DNA of 64,000 nt from Nicotiana tabacum (Eukaryota > Streptophyta > Magnoliopsida > Solanales > Solanaceae). Both the position numbers and the translations under genes were made by a program. The notes beneath the pieces are model-generated. The model did no database searches and was not told the origin of the DNA. It worked only from the letters and a program-made list of their open reading frames with translations. The stretch lies in NCBI RefSeq assembly GCF_000715075.1, contig NC_134082.1:98062399-98126398 (forward strand), in the 5' to 3' direction. Below, piece after piece: positions 24,801 to 37,113 of this stretch (within the stretch, counting starts at the first letter, position 1; each line of letters starts with the position of its first letter).

Positions 24801-25851
24801 ACGGTCCAAAATCATAGAGATTTTGGGTTAGGGTTTTGGTTAGAAATTCTTAGATCTGAAATTCGAGCCGCTTCACCGAGATTCAAAGGGAAATGGTCAT
24901 GGATTTGGGTTGAGGGAAGTCTGGGGATGGTGTGGTGTGATTTTGGTCCATTTTGGATGAATTTGCGACTTGGCCGGAAAACTTCAATCGGAGATTCGAC
25001 GAGCTCCGGCAATATTCGAGGGAAACCAATGGTAGGAATGGATAGAGGAGAGTGAGGAGGACGAGCGGTGTAAATTTGGGGGCGATTAGCATTGGCGCTG
25101 CCACCGGTGATCTAAGGGTTTCAAGGCGGCGCGGCTAGTGTTTGTGGGGGAGTGAGGAAGACGATGGGGAATGGGGTGGGGGGGGACCTTCGGATACTTT
25201 TATAGTACGCCTACCCCGCCTCTGAGCCGTTGATCTTGCTAACCTCGACGGTTTGGATTGATCGACGCCAAACAGCGTCGTTTTGATCTTACCGTATTGG
25301 ACCAGATGGGGAGAGGGTTCTGGGCTTGGGTCGGAACACTGATTTGGGCTGAGATTTGGGTTAAATTGAGATGAGCCCAATTTTGTTCTTGTTTGTTTTT
25401 TTCTCTTTTATTTCTTTTATCTATTTTTGTATTTTGTAATCCACTTTGTAATTTTGTATTTATTTTTCTGATTTTATAAAATTGCAACAATTAAAATAAA
25501 GTCCTAATATATTTCAAAACTAAACTAATTAAATTCTAAAATTATTTAAAACCTATTTTACGCCAAATTTACGATTAAAACAACTAAAATGCGAAAGTGA
25601 GCTATTTTGTAATTTTTCGTGTTTGGTTCTAAAACAAACTAACCACTAATTGATCCTAAACATATAAAATTATATCCCAAATGTAAATGTATATTTTTTG
25701 TAATTTATATGAATTAACATGCACAAATAATATGCAACCATTATTAGAAAATGATACCAAAATGCACAAAAAATTGTAAAAATAAAGAAAAATTATTTTG
25801 TTGGAATTTTTGGGAATTATTCATATATAGGGCAAAAATCACGTGCTCACA
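21898..25851 (-). repeat. Element B 3' LTR (3954 bp)
   Basis: Starts TGTCACACCTCC and ends CACGTGCTCACA on the plus strand. It is collinear with 40566-44520. TATA-like elements lie on the minus strand at 23869-23876 (CTATAAAAGGG) and about 25196-25207 (ACTATAAAAGT). Confidence 0.95.
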
Positions 25852-25868
25852 GCTGCCCCTCTTTGCTT
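25852..25868 (-). promoter_or_regulatory. Polypurine tract of element B
   Basis: The minus strand reads AAGCAAAGAGGGGCAGC immediately before the LTR start TGTGAGCACGTG. It shares its core with element A. Confidence 0.88.
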
Positions 25869-26319
25869 GGAAACATGAAATGTTTTCGGGCAAAGATAAG
25901 TGAGCAAATACGAGCGATTTTTGCCCGTTTGGAAATTCCGTGTGAAGTATTTTTGAAAAGCTTGACCGCACCCTGCTTCAGAGGTTGCCTACATATCCTG
26001 GACTAAACAGGAATCAGGTCAGTATAGTTCAGGAATGTCTGATAGCTGGGACTACCAGGAGCTGTGATTTCACTGTGATTGTTGTTGCTGCTGCTTGCTG
26101 ACTTCCCTTATTACACCCTGTAAAAATAAAAGAAGTTAGACTAAGCTATGAATTATGAATTACAAGATCCTGTCTAAAATCTTCAAACTTGTTCTTGTAC
26201 TTCCTTATCGTTTTGCGTTCCTCTGATGAAATCCATCGTTGCTACTCCAGATTGCTAACTAAGATGTTGTTCCTTTTCTTCAACTTACGGGACTTGAATA
26301 AACTTGAACCTAAATGTAT

Positions 26320-27245
26320 TCCTCTCTGTTATACAGGCGGACTCCTTACTGCTGAACTTGAACTGTATGTATTCCTCTGTTATCCAGGCGGGCTCCTGAC
26401 TTCACAACACAAACACAACAACGAAAACTTTCTGCCCAAGTTTGAAAACTGGGTACATGTTACTGGATGAGATTTTAAAACTAAACCTGAATTGTAATAC
26501 CTCTATTCTCCAGGCGGACTCCTGACTTCAATTACAACTTACAATATAACAACCTCAATTCTTTAGGCGGGCTCCTGACTTCAACTACTTAAAAATTTTA
26601 ATACCTCCATTCTCCAGGTGGGATCGTGATTTCGACTACTTAAAATTTAATACCTCCATTCTCCAGGCGGGCTCCTGATTTCGACTACTTAAAATTTAAT
26701 ACCTACATTCTCCAGGCGGGCTCCTGATTTCGGCCGCTTAAAATTTTAACTCCTCCATTCTCCAGGCGGGCTCCTGACTTCGACCGCTAAAAATTTTAAC
26801 TCCTCCATTCTCCAGGCGGGCTCCTGACTTCGACTACTTAAAAATTTAATACCTCCATTCTCCAGGCGGGTTCCTGACTTCTAAATTTTGAAATTGTATG
26901 TCTTTGTTCTCCTGGCGGACTCCTGACTTCTGAATTTGAAATTGAATGTCTCTATTCTACAGGCGGACTCCTGACATCAATTTAGACAAGAAGTTGATTG
27001 ATAACTAAAATTCAAATTGTATCACCTCTGTTCTTCTGGCGGGTTCCTGATTGCTAAAATTGAATTGTATGTCTCTATTCTCCAGGCGGACTCCTGATTG
27101 CCGAAATTCGAAATGCGTGTCTCTGTTCTCCAGGCGGACTCCTGACTTTTAAAATTTAAACTGTATGTCTCCGTTCTTCAGGCGGACTCCTGACACCAAA
27201 CTTAAAAAGTATGTCTCTGTTCTCCAGGCGGACTCCTGACTTCAA
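26320..27245. repeat. ~50-bp tandem array, about 17 units, core CAGGCGGGCTCCTGACTTC
   Basis: About 17 units carry TTCTCCAGGCGG(G/A)CTCCTGA followed by an AT-rich linker. The loop position (G or A in GGGCT/GGACT) varies more than the CAGG and CCTG arms, although a few units have broken arms. The same core occurs in four units at the matching place in element A. Confidence 0.93.
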
Positions 27246-27354
27246 CAAAATAATCAACCAACGGAAATTTTTCTGCCCCAGTTTGGAAGCTGGGTGTATG
27301 GGTGAGTGTTAAACTGAATCATATTATCACATATTACTAACAATTGAAAGCTAA

Positions 27355-27545
27355 ATCCTATTATCCAGGGAGGTTCTGACAACTACATCATGTTATCTAC
27401 AAGGGTTTAAACTACATCCCTTTATCCAGGAAGATCCTGTCAACTCCAAACAATTATGAACCTAAGGTGTTACTTCTTACTATACCATGTTATCTTATCC
27501 GGGTATTTGCATTATGTCCTATTATCCAGGAAGGTCCTGACAACT
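27355..27545. repeat. Short repeat CAGGAAGGTCCTGACAACT, 3 units
   Basis: Three copies (about 27366, 27425, 27520) of ATCCAGGAAGGTCCTGACA or close variants lie next to the larger array. The inverted repeat is CAGGA-N3-TCCTG. Confidence 0.75.
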
Positions 27546-28919
27546 TGCATTTTATCCTAAACATGCAAACTTTGCAACCAAATTATATTCCCCTACGCTA
27601 TTCATGATTATCTTGTATTTAATCAAACCGCACTTTGCGGTCAAACCTGATTATTGCTTGCTTTCCCTTTTATGGAGAATTCCTCCTGAACCACCAACTT
27701 TCTGCCTCTGTTCCAATCAAAGAAAATTCCGTTAGTTTAAGATGGTGGTTAGTTGATGGCATTCTTGCTGAAAAATCCTTCCCCTGCATTGCTTTGTGTT
27801 GACTGACTTCCACGCACTGACCCCGAACCGTTTGATTTTCAGACCAGCTTTTAAATTCTCCAACCTCTGGCGACCTAAATGTCTTACACTCGTGCTGTTA
27901 TTTCACTTTTCTGACCCTTTTGTTTGAACCTTTGCATTTCCCACGACATTTCCCAATCATTCCACCGATGAAATTTCCGTTAATTCTCTGTATTCCACTT
28001 GACATCATGTAGTTTTTTGACATGCTATGACCACGTTGTGCTTTACAATTTCGGAAGCCGGTAGTGAGCGTTGAAATCCTTTCCCACTTGCTTTTAAACA
28101 TAACTGACATTAGAACATTTAGACAAACAAAAAAAAACCCAAAAGAGAATGAAATGCAATGGTTTTACGGGTTAGGGATAAGAAAGAATCCAAAACCGGA
28201 TGACTACTAAAAATGAAGTGAAGAAAAGAAACTTATCTGACCGGAACAGCTGGCACCAATGGTCATAACATGCATTTCGGACTAATCGGCCCAACCGATC
28301 CAACTAAACAACTCTCAATTGCTATACCTCATTGCCCAGGACTTCCATTAATTGTTTGAATTACCCAGACCTTAACCTTGTTCATCCTGCGGTGTCTCAA
28401 AACAGTTTTCCACCCACAGCCCTCTTGCCAAATAACCATTTTCAACTCACTTTCGCCTTAAGGTGCCCGCGAGGGTTTTCACCAATAAGACTATCTCATT
28501 TATTTTTCTCTCAACTCCCGTCGCCTTAGGGTGCCTGTGAAGGTTTTTACCGATAAGACTCTCTCATTATTACTTTGTTTTTCTTTCTTGAACCAGAGTG
28601 TTGCCCCTATCGTGAGTTATTCCTACCTGTTCAACTTGGCATTTCTCAAAACTGATCAGAAGGTCTTTCGTTGGACCGTAATGTAGGCTTTTGGATTGTG
28701 TAAGAAAGAAAGGTATAAAAGGCTCAACACAATTTAAATGGGTTCAAATTTCAACTTTCGGAATCCAACTGTTCATAACAATCACGACTTCTGCCCCAGT
28801 TTCTTGCTTGGGGATTTTTGGATTTTATTTTGGTATGACTGAACCTCGGAGTAAGGCTTCCTACATACCTTTACGGGATCAAGTCAAACGTAGTTCACTG
28901 TATCATAGTTACCTTTGTT

Positions 28920-29095
28920 GTTGTGTTTTTTTTATTTCCTTTTCTTTCTTTTCTTCTTATTTTCCTTCTCTTTCTCTTTTCCTTCTCTTTTCATTTTTTC
29001 TTCTTCTTTTTTCTTCTTCTTTTTCTTTCTTCTTTTTTTCTCCTTTTTTTCTTTTCTTTTCTTTTTCCTTTGCTTTTCTTTTCTTTCTTTTATGT
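28920..29095 (+). repeat. Pyrimidine (T/C) tract, element B 3' UTR
   Basis: Almost pure T/C on the plus strand, purine on the sense strand. It gives long Phe/Ser/Leu frames that are not genes. It lies just downstream of pol and beside motif copy 2. Confidence 0.85.
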
Positions 29096-29285
29096 TTGGC
29101 ACCTGTGTTCCTTGATAGTGTCATTGATTCCGAAAGAGAGGTATGAAAAATACGTAAGGCTCAAAGGGGATGACAAGGGATAAAAGTGTTTGGATAGCAG
29201 GACAAAACGCCTTCGTCATTTCAATCTTTAAGATTTGCCAAATACAAGCAGATACATTCAGAAATAAAGAAATCATAGATAATAT

Positions 29286-30577
29286 CACTTGGCTGCATCG
29301 GAATTAATGGCCATTTCTATACATTTTCCTTCTACATCTGTCAAATACAATGCCCCGTTAGACAACACTCTGGTTACTACAAATGGTCCCTGCCTGTTTG
29401 GGGAAAATTTTCCTTTTGCTTCAGCCCAATGAGGCAAAATCCGCCTCAGTACTAACTATCCGACTTCGAATTTTCTCGGACGCACTTTCTTGTTATATGC
29501 TATTGCCATTCTTCGTTGGTACAATTGACCATGACACACTGATGACAATCTCTTCTCGTCAATCAGACTCAACTGCTCAAGGCGGCTTTTCATCCATTCA
29601 TCATCATCGATCTCAGCCTCTGCAACGATTCGCAGAGACGTGATTTCTACATCTGCAGGTATTACTGCCTCGATGCCATACACCAATGAATAAGGATTCG
29701 CCCCTACCGAGGTACGAACGGTGGTGCAGTATCCTAACAATGCAAAAGGTAATTTCTCATGCCACTATCTAGACCCTTCAACCATCTTCCGGAGTATTTT
29801 CTTTATATTCTTATTGGCTGCTTCAACCGCACCATTTGCCTTTCGACGGTATGGAGTAGAATGCCTATGGGTAATATTAAACTGCTCATATGTCTCTTTC
29901 ATAAAATGGATATTAAGATTAGCCCCATTATCCGTGATGATTACCTTCGAAATCCCAAACCGACAGATGATAGTTGAGTGCACGAAGTCGACCACAACTT
30001 TCTTAGTCACAGACTTGAACGTCTTAGCTTCCACCTATTTGGTAAAATAGTCTATAGCTACCAGAATAAACCTGTGCCCATTTGACGCTGCTGGATCAAT
30101 TGGCCCAATAACATCCATGCCCCATACGACAAAAGGCCATGGCGTGGACATAGTATATAGTTCTGATGGTGGAGAGTGAATCAAATCTCCATTCACTTGG
30201 CACAGATGACATTTGCGCACAAAACTGATACAATCCCGCTCCATAGTGACCCAATAATAACCTGCTCGGAGAATCTTTTTTGCTAGAACGTACCCACTCA
30301 TATGCAGTCCACAAACTCCGGAATGTACCTCAGTCATGATAGATGTATCCTGTCTCGCGTCCATGCATCTCAACAACCCGAGATCTGGAGTACTTTTGTA
30401 CAACACTCATCCACTAAAGAAAAACCCGCTTGCCAATCGCCGAATCATTCTTTTCTGATCACCGGTGGCCTGTACTGGATATACTCCCGTCCTGATGTAC
30501 TCTTTGATATCATGGAACCACGGCTCGCCATCGATTTCCTTTTCTATCATATTATAATAAGCATGCTGATCACGGAC
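29286..30577 (-). pseudogene. Element B integrase
   Basis: The minus strand shows the H2C2 zinc-binding part (CHLCQVNGD near 30200), the first catalytic aspartate in GMDVIGPIDP (about 30100), the second in ITDNGANL (about 29935) and the glutamate in ANGAVEAANK (about 29810), so the D,D,E set is visible. The C-terminal part includes YSLVYGIEAVIPADVE and ends with a TGA at 29286-29288. Stops interrupt it at about 30577, 30440, 30033, 29763 and 29455, mostly single-base changes in an otherwise continuous frame. The integrase would join element cDNA to the chromosome; this copy cannot make it whole. Confidence 0.9.
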
Positions 30578-31120
30578 CTAAATCTGCAACGGATCAACAT
30601 AAGCCTTGCTTGGATGATGCAACATTGACGCCAAAGTAGCCAAAGCGTCGGTAACCTCATTATGAAACCTTGGAATGTGCCTGAATTCTATAGCCTGAAA
30701 CCGCTGACAAAGCTCATGTAGACATTGTCGGTACAGTATAAGCTTTAAATCCAGTGTTTCCCATTCTCCTTGAATTTGGTGTACCAGTAGGTCCGAGTCA
30801 CCCATGACCAAGACTTCCCGTACACCCATATCTACAGCTAATCTCAATCCCAATATACACGCCTCATATTCTGCCATGTTGTTCATACAGTAGAAACGAA
30901 GCCGAGCTGTAACAGGGTAATGCTGACCTTTTTCAGAAATAAGTACCGCTCCTATTCCCATGCCTTTCATATTTGTAGACCCATCAAAGAAAAGTTTCCA
31001 TCCTGGCTTCTCAGCTTGTTCCAATTCATCAATGTGCATCACCTCTTCATCAGGGAAATAAGTTTTCAAAGGTTCATAATCTTCATCGACGGGGTTCTCA
31101 GCCAAATGATCGGCTAGTGC
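30578..31120 (-). pseudogene. Element B second (archaeal-type) RNase H
   Basis: A clear second RNase H fold follows the standard one: FFDGSTNMKGMGIGAVL (first Asp), NNMAEYEACILGL (Glu), GDSDLLVHQIQGEW (second Asp) and HIPRFHNEVTDALATLASM (His and last Asp). The catalytic residues are present. A dual RNase H, with the extra domain of plant/archaeal type, is a known feature of the Tat lineage. In-frame stops lie on both sides (about 31121 and 30578). The domain probably removes RNA from RNA-DNA hybrids during replication; its specific advantage is not settled. Confidence 0.88.
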
Positions 31121-31840
31121 CTATGCTTTCATCGCAGTCCGTGTCACATAGATAATGTCGAACTCTGTAAGCAGGATCTGCCACTTTGCAAGCCTCCCTG
31201 TAGGCATGGACTTCTGAAAAATATACTTCAACGGGTCCAAGCGAGATATGAGGTAAGTAGTGTAGGATGACAAATAATGTTTCAACTTCTGTGCCACCCA
31301 AGTTAGGGCGCAACATGTCCTCTCCAGATGAGTATACTTAACCTCGTAAGATGTGAACTTCTTGCTGAGATAGTAGATAGCCTGCTCCTTTCTACCCGTA
31401 ACATCGTGCTGCCCCAGTACACAGCCGAATGAATTATCCAAAACCGTCAGATATAGAATCAAAGGCCTCCCTGGTTCTGGCGGGACCAACACGGGTGGGT
31501 TTGACAAATACCGATTTATCTTATCAAAAGCCTCCTGACATTCATAAGTCCATTTGACCGCAGCGTCTTTCTTCAACAATTTGAAAATCGGCTCACAAGT
31601 TGTCGTAACCTGAGCAATGAACCTACTGATATAATTCAATCTTCCTAACAAACTCATCACCTCAGTTTTGTTTCTTGGAGGTGGCAATTCCTGAATAGCT
31701 TTGATCTTTGACGGGTCTAATTCAATACCCCGCCGGTTGACTATAAATCCCAACAACTTCCCCGATGGCACCCCGAAAGCATACTTTGCCGGATTGAGCT
31801 TAAGATTGTACCTGCGAAGCCTTTGAATGAACTTTCTCAA
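31121..31840 (-). pseudogene. Element B RT connection and first RNase H
   Basis: One open stretch of 239 codons covers the RT thumb/connection (KLNPAKYAFGVPSGKLLGFI, RLNYISRFIAQ) and Ty3-type RNase H (YLTVLDNSFGCVLGQHD, AIYYLSKKFTSYE, ALTWVAQKLKHYL). The usual catalytic LDAS-like Asp is seen as LDNS. It ends in a stop at about 31121, before the second RNase H. Confidence 0.88.
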
Positions 31841-32749
31841 ATCTCTGACTTGGTCGGATTGCTATCTAGACTTCACGATCACATCATCCACGTACACCTC
31901 GATTTACTTGTGTATCATATCATGGAATATTGTTGTCATGGCCCTCATATAAGTTGCCCCAGCATTTTTCAAACCGAATGGCATGACCGATAACAATACG
32001 TTCCCCATGGCGTGATGAATGCCGTCTTTTCTGCATCTTCCTCGTCCATTAGAATTTGATGATAACCCGCGTAACAATCCACAAAAGAACCAATATCATG
32101 TTTGGCACAATTGTCAATCAGTATATGGATGTTGGGCAGTGGGAAATTGTCTTTTGGACTTGCCTTGTTAAGATCCCGATAATCGACACACACCCTGGTC
32201 TTGCCATCCTTCTTCGGCACAGGCACAACATTAGCTAACCAAGTGGGATATCGTGTAACCTGAATGACCTTTACATCAAATTGCTTGGTAATTTCTTCTT
32301 TGATCTTCACACTTATGTCTGTTTTGAACTTTCTCAACTTCTGTCTGACAGGAGGGAGTGCCGGATCAGTGGGTAATTTATGAACCACTAAATCGGTGCT
32401 TAGTCCTGGAATATCATCATACGACCATGCAAAGACATCTTTGTACTCATGCAATACTTTAATTATCTCCTCCTTTAGTTGTGGCTCCAGATGAACACTT
32501 ACTTTAGTTTCCCGCACATTTTCTTGGTCCCCTAGATTAACTGTTTCTGTGTCATTTAGGTTAGGTTTGGGTTTTTCTTAGAAGTGACTTAATTCTTTAC
32601 TAATTTCCTCATAAGCCTCATCGTCGTTACAATCCACCCCATCATCACACTCGATTTCTTGTATTATTATTTCTGAGCTAGATTGGCTTTTAAAACTGGG
32701 CCGAAAATTCCTCATGCATGTCATGTCATTGATATAAGCATAAAAAGAA
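31841..32749 (-). pseudogene. Element B reverse transcriptase (predicted exon 2 start)
   Basis: Begins after the predicted intron with an NDMTCMRNFRP segment typical of Ogre, is stopped at about 32578, and continues with the RT fingers and palm: FAWSYDDIPGLST, VPKKDGKTRVCVDYRDLNK, DCYAGYHQILMDEEDAEKTA and TPWGTYCY. A one-base loss near 31985 shifts the frame. Beyond it are a PFGLKNAGATYMRAM patch, an in-frame stop, then the catalytic YVDD (31883-31894) and another stop before the next open stretch. The catalytic residues are intact but cannot be translated in one piece. Confidence 0.9.
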
Positions 32750-32921
32750 CTGTACAAAAGAAAAGAAAAAAAAAATAGAAACAAAATTAGGAATGAAGAA
32801 AATTGCATTTCATTGAATGTAAAGATAATATGGTTTTAACTCATCCAAACGGACGGAACATAGCAACTGAATTACAAACCCTGGAATAATCCAGCTGACA
32901 AAAGAAAACAAAACCCACTAC
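32750..32921 (-). other. Predicted 172-nt intron between protease and RT of element B
   Basis: On the minus strand a donor GTAGTG (starting 32921) lies in the last codon before a stop. An acceptor with a ~25-nt pyrimidine run followed by TACAG ends at 32750. Removing 172 nt joins the protease-side frame to the RT-side frame in phase and removes the stop. Ogre elements are known to have an intron between the gag-protease and RT parts. Splicing here is predicted from sequence, not shown. Confidence 0.7.
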
Positions 32922-34611
32922 CACGACTCCCTCCGAATTGGAAGAGGAGTAGCTTCCCAATTGTTGATGTTAGCATCCGGTCCGATGTACTGTATATCTG
33001 CTCTGCTTGACCCTTCCCCGGCCTCAACCATGTTCACTTCAGCAAATACCCTCTCGAACACCCTATCCAAGTTCTCTTTTGCACCAATCAGTGGACCCGA
33101 CACCTTTGCCAATGACTGCTTCTTGCTACCCGGCCTGACGAAGGACCTGGACAAGCGTGGAATTGGTTTGGGAAGAACCCAAGCTTTCTTTTTCAATTTA
33201 CAAGCCCTTCTAACATCTGTCGTTGTTGGTTTGAAACCTAGTCCGAAGGTGTCCAAATTTTTGGGCAGAGAAACAGGTTGCACAATGCCCTGAAGCTCAG
33301 CCCCCAGACATTTTCCTAGCACGAACCCATTACTCAGCATTTCTGATACTACCATGACGGTCGCAGCTACCACCCTGGGACATGGACATGCTTTTACCCT
33401 CGGGCACTCTGCTCACCGGGACCGTGTCGAAGACCTGATAAACCCATGGTCCCTTATCATCTTCAGTTTCTATAAAGGGCACAATGGCATCATTCATGGC
33501 GCATGTGGGATCTTCCCTATATAACACAATTTCTTGTCTGTCCCACTCGAACTTGACCATTTGGTGCAGTGTGGAAGGCACTGTTTTGGCCGCATGGATC
33601 CACGGTCGACCCAACAAAAGATTGTAGGACACTGCAGCATCCAATACCTGAAATTCCATAGTGAACTCGACTGTGCCAATAGTCAATTCGAGGACAATAT
33701 CCCCCACTGTGTTTGTTCCCCCTCCGTTGAACCCTCGAACACAAATACTATTTTTGTGAATTCTATCATCATCAATCTTCAACTTGTTCAATGTGGACAA
33801 CGTGCAAATATTAGCACTTGACCCGTTATCGATCAACACCCGAGTAACCATTGAATTTTCACACTTGACCGTCAAGTAGAGAGCTTTATTGTATTCTGTA
33901 CCTTCCACAGGCAATTCATCATCAGAAAATGCTATCATGTTTACCTCAAAGATCTTGTTGGCAATTGTCTCCAGATGGTTCACTGAAATTTTGTCGGGCA
34001 CATGAGCTTCATTCAATATCTTCATCAAAGCTAGGCAATGCTCGTCAGAATGGATCAATAATGACAACAACGAGATCTGGGCCGGTATTTTTCTCAATTG
34101 TTCAACAATGGAATAATCTTGCACTTTCATCTTTTTCAGAAATTCTTCTGCCTCTTCTTCCATCACAGCCTTTTTGACTAGTACTGGATTGTCTTTAGCG
34201 CCCCTAGCCTTTCTCAACTCCTCGGGAGCAAAACAACGTCCCGACCGAGTTAGTCCTTGTGCTTCACAACTCTCTTCCTCAATTTCCTTTCCTTTGTATG
34301 TAACCACTACCTTGTCATATTTCCACGGTACGGCTTTGCTATCAACCACGGGTAATTGGACTACCTGCTTTATGACAACTGGTTCTATGTAGGCCCCTTT
34401 CACAACAACCACGGGTGCAGATGATGACCCCGGTACCACTAACTTGACTGGATCTGGCTTTTTTGCAGCAACAAATGGTACTTTTCCCATTACCAACACT
34501 TGCTTATCTTTTATCGCTTTTAGCTGAACCCCTGGCCTTGCGCTAACTGCCTTTCCTTTGACCTTGGCTTCCGTAGAACAGATCACCATGACCGTCTGCG
34601 AGGTTTTTTTA
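32922..34611 (-). pseudogene. Element B aspartic protease and flanking linker
   Basis: An open stretch (33330-34589) holds VLIDNGSSANI with the catalytic Asp in DNGS, the form usual in Ogre/Tat rather than DSG or DTG, and NLLLGRPWIH near 33610, the protease C-terminal signature. A long K/V/P-rich linker precedes it. A frame change near 33350 leads into a second stretch (down to 32922) with LGKCLGAELQGIVQPVSL and RRACKLKKKAW, ending at the predicted donor. The protease would cut the Gag-Pol polyprotein. Confidence 0.88.
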
Positions 34612-36469
34612 GGCTATGTCCCCTTATGTATCAGTTTGATCATATTGGCTTCATAATGCGCTGGTAACGAGTTTTGATTGATGTTTGGGGCCTGTACTTC
34701 AATACAGCGATTATCAATGAGTTCTTGTACCGCGTTTTTCAACTTCCAACATTTTTCAGTATCGTGCCCCGGCATCCCTGAGCAATACTCGCAACTAACA
34801 GAATGGTCCAGGTTTTTGGGAAGGTGGTTTGGTGCTTTGGACTCAATTAGGGTCAACATTCCCAACTGTTTCAATCTATGGAAGAAAGTGGTGTAAGATT
34901 CTCCCAGCGGCGTAAATGTTTTTCTGTTTGGGGCCTTCTCACTTCTAAAAGCTTGGTTTGGGCCGAAGCCAGTTCCTGGTCTTTTTGGCTTGGGGAGTGG
35001 ATAGGTGTTTTGTGGGGGTGGATGTGTGTTTTGGGGAGTCGGTGCGCGCCATTGCGAGTGCACCGGAGGCTGAGTGTATGTCTGGGCATGGTGGATAGAA
35101 AAGTGTGGTTCTGGTGGTGGATAGTAGTGTTGCGGTGGGCCATATGGGGTATATTGGTAGTTTGGGTGGTGGGGTCTGGGTTGGTTGTAGTAGGGTGGAG
35201 GGTTATTGGGCCTGGACCAAGCACTAGTTTCAATCGTAGCAACTTCTTCCTTCTTCTTCTTTCCAAGCACACCACCAGTACCGCTTTGGATGGCCTGGGT
35301 GGTTGCTTTCAATGCCGAGTAGCTCAAGATTTTGTTATATTTCAATCCCTCTTCGATCATGGCTCCCATTTTTACCACTTCATTAAACGACTTTCCGACA
35401 GATGTCACTAGATGACCAAAATAGGTAGGCTCCAATGTTTGCAAGAAGTAATCTACCATCTCACTCTCCCTCATTGGAGGATCAACCCTTGCTGCTTGTT
35501 CCCTCCAGCAGAAACCAAACTCTCTAAAACTTTTCCCAGGCTTCTTTTCCAGCTTCAACAATGACAGACGGTCAGGGACTATCTCAAGGTTATACTGAAA
35601 ATGGCCAATGAATGCTTGTGCCAAATCATCCCATGTATACCATCGGCTGGGGTCCTGTCTCGTGTACCATTCTAGTGCGGATCCGCTCAGGCTTTGACCG
35701 AAATAGGCTATCAACAATTCGTCCTTCCCCCCCCCCAACACCTCTCATTTTGCTACAAAAGCCATGCAGATGGGCTACTGGGTCATCGTGCCCCTCATAC
35801 AAGTCAAACTTCGGGGAAATGGCACAAATCTTTGTATGCAACGCTGACTTGGTTGCCTAAACCATGCATGTTCCTAAAGGATTTCTCCAGGATTTTGACT
35901 TTACGAATCACTTCCTCCTGTTCTGCATTCTTAACCGGTTTCTCAACTTCTCTCGGGATTTCAAAATGGGGAGAATAGGTATATGGCTCGGGCGCTTTGA
36001 AAGTGGGTTCGGGAGGGTAATATTGGGTATCGTGAGCTTGGAATAGTGGCTCACTGGATGATCTATGTAATGGGGCTGGGGGAGGTGTCACAAAGACTAG
36101 AACCATGGGTGGGGGAGGGTTCTGTTTGGGTGGTGGAGCTGGAGGAGCGTATGAAGTACTACCATAGCCATGGGTGTGATAGGGGAAGGCTGAAGATACG
36201 TGGGGAGTGGAGGGCTCCAGAGCCTGATCCAGGGGTGGGATGTAAGATGGATTAGCGGGGTACAATGGTGCCGGATGTCCCTGAGACCATTCCCGATACA
36301 TTTCGGCCATTTGTGCTTTTAGTTTCCTCATTTCTTCTTTCATAGCACCCACATCTGTTACCTTAACTTCATTTGAAGGGTCTATGATGCTGGTTTCCGA
36401 GTCCTGTCCTGTCATGTTTACTTTATCTTTCGACCGGGTATTGTACGGGTGAGTTGACAGAATTGCCAA
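34612..36469 (-). pseudogene. Element B gag
   Basis: ATG at 36469 opens an Ogre-type Gag: STHPYNTRSK near the start, a coiled KEEMRKLKAQMAEMYREW segment, a Pro-rich region, FDLYEGHDDPVAHL (about 35800), GSALEWY and FIGHFQYN in the capsid-like core, a second Pro/Tyr/His-rich stretch (about 35040-35230) and one zinc knuckle CEYCSGMPGHDTEKC (about 34760-34800, spacing CX2CX5HX4C). Two frame changes lie near 35840 and 35730, the second at a C10 run likely to slip. A TAG at 34612-34614 ends the frame before the protease. Gag would form the particle and bind RNA. Confidence 0.9.
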
Positions 36470-37113
36470 TCAACTAACCACCTGCCTGGACTCACATATT
36501 TAGACAACCACTTTGTTAGCGATTAAGTCTTAACATATTTGACAACCGCACGTTGGTATGAATGCACCTATACAGTTAATCATTTCTATTATGCGTTTGC
36601 TCGATTGCATGTGTCATCCCGGCACTTCGTTCCTTGTTTCTTTTTACCTTTCTTTCACATTTCTCACCTTATCCGTCTCTTGTGCTCTTTTCTTTTTCTA
36701 TTTCTTCCTCTTTTGTGTTTCCGCTCATTTCTTGCTTTCTCTTTCTCTTTTGTTTTTCCGCTCTCTTCTTTCTTTCTTTTTTTCGCTCCCTTCTTTTTAT
36801 CTCTTTATCTTTCTTACATTTTGTTGTTATGATTACGGTCGAATCCTATGGATATTGCCTACGTATTGTGACCCCGCACGAATCAGACCAAGCATAGTTC
36901 GTGAAAAATAAAGCAAAATAAAGGGAGGAAATTTTGAAATTTTCAATTTCCATTACTAAAACAAACTATTACAAACTAAACATTTTTCAGAATGAAACTA
37001 ACAGACGCAAATTAAAAGAAAACACAAACTCTAAGACTGCAAACATACTTGACCTGAAAAGATAACGGACAGACGAAAGACATACTCAAAAGGTAGAAAA
37101 CTACAGACATAGC
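36470..37113 (-). other. Spacer between ORF1 and gag of element B
   Basis: No coding sequence. It contains a T/C tract (36640-36830) and motif copy 3 (36853-36900). Element A retains the matching motif and T-rich tract at 7890-8038. Confidence 0.75.

Larger units (their letters stand above)
25869..29285 (-). other. Element B 3' untranslated region
   Basis: No gene is visible in these 3.4 kb. They contain motif copy 1 (25983-26032), the ~50-bp array (26320-27245), a short CAGGAAGGTCCTG repeat (27355-27545), sequence resembling element A's 5500-6600, motif copy 2 (28856-28897) and a pyrimidine tract (28920-29095). A long, fast-changing 3' UTR is typical of the Tat/Ogre group. Confidence 0.8.

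Noticed and set aside
24786..25055. Short frames also found at about 43478-43776
   Set aside because: They occur in the LTRs of B, differ between copies by substitutions without coding pattern, and have no known domain.
28691..29183. Phe/Ser-rich open frames that look like membrane proteins
   Set aside because: They result from a T/C tract on the strand opposite to the element's genes.
34878..35411. 177-codon plus-strand open frame rich in Trp/Gly/Val
   Set aside because: It is the antisense of the Pro/Tyr/His-rich part of element B gag.
36539..36911. Open frames rich in Phe and Leu on the plus strand
   Set aside because: Same cause: the T/C tract in the ORF1-gag spacer.
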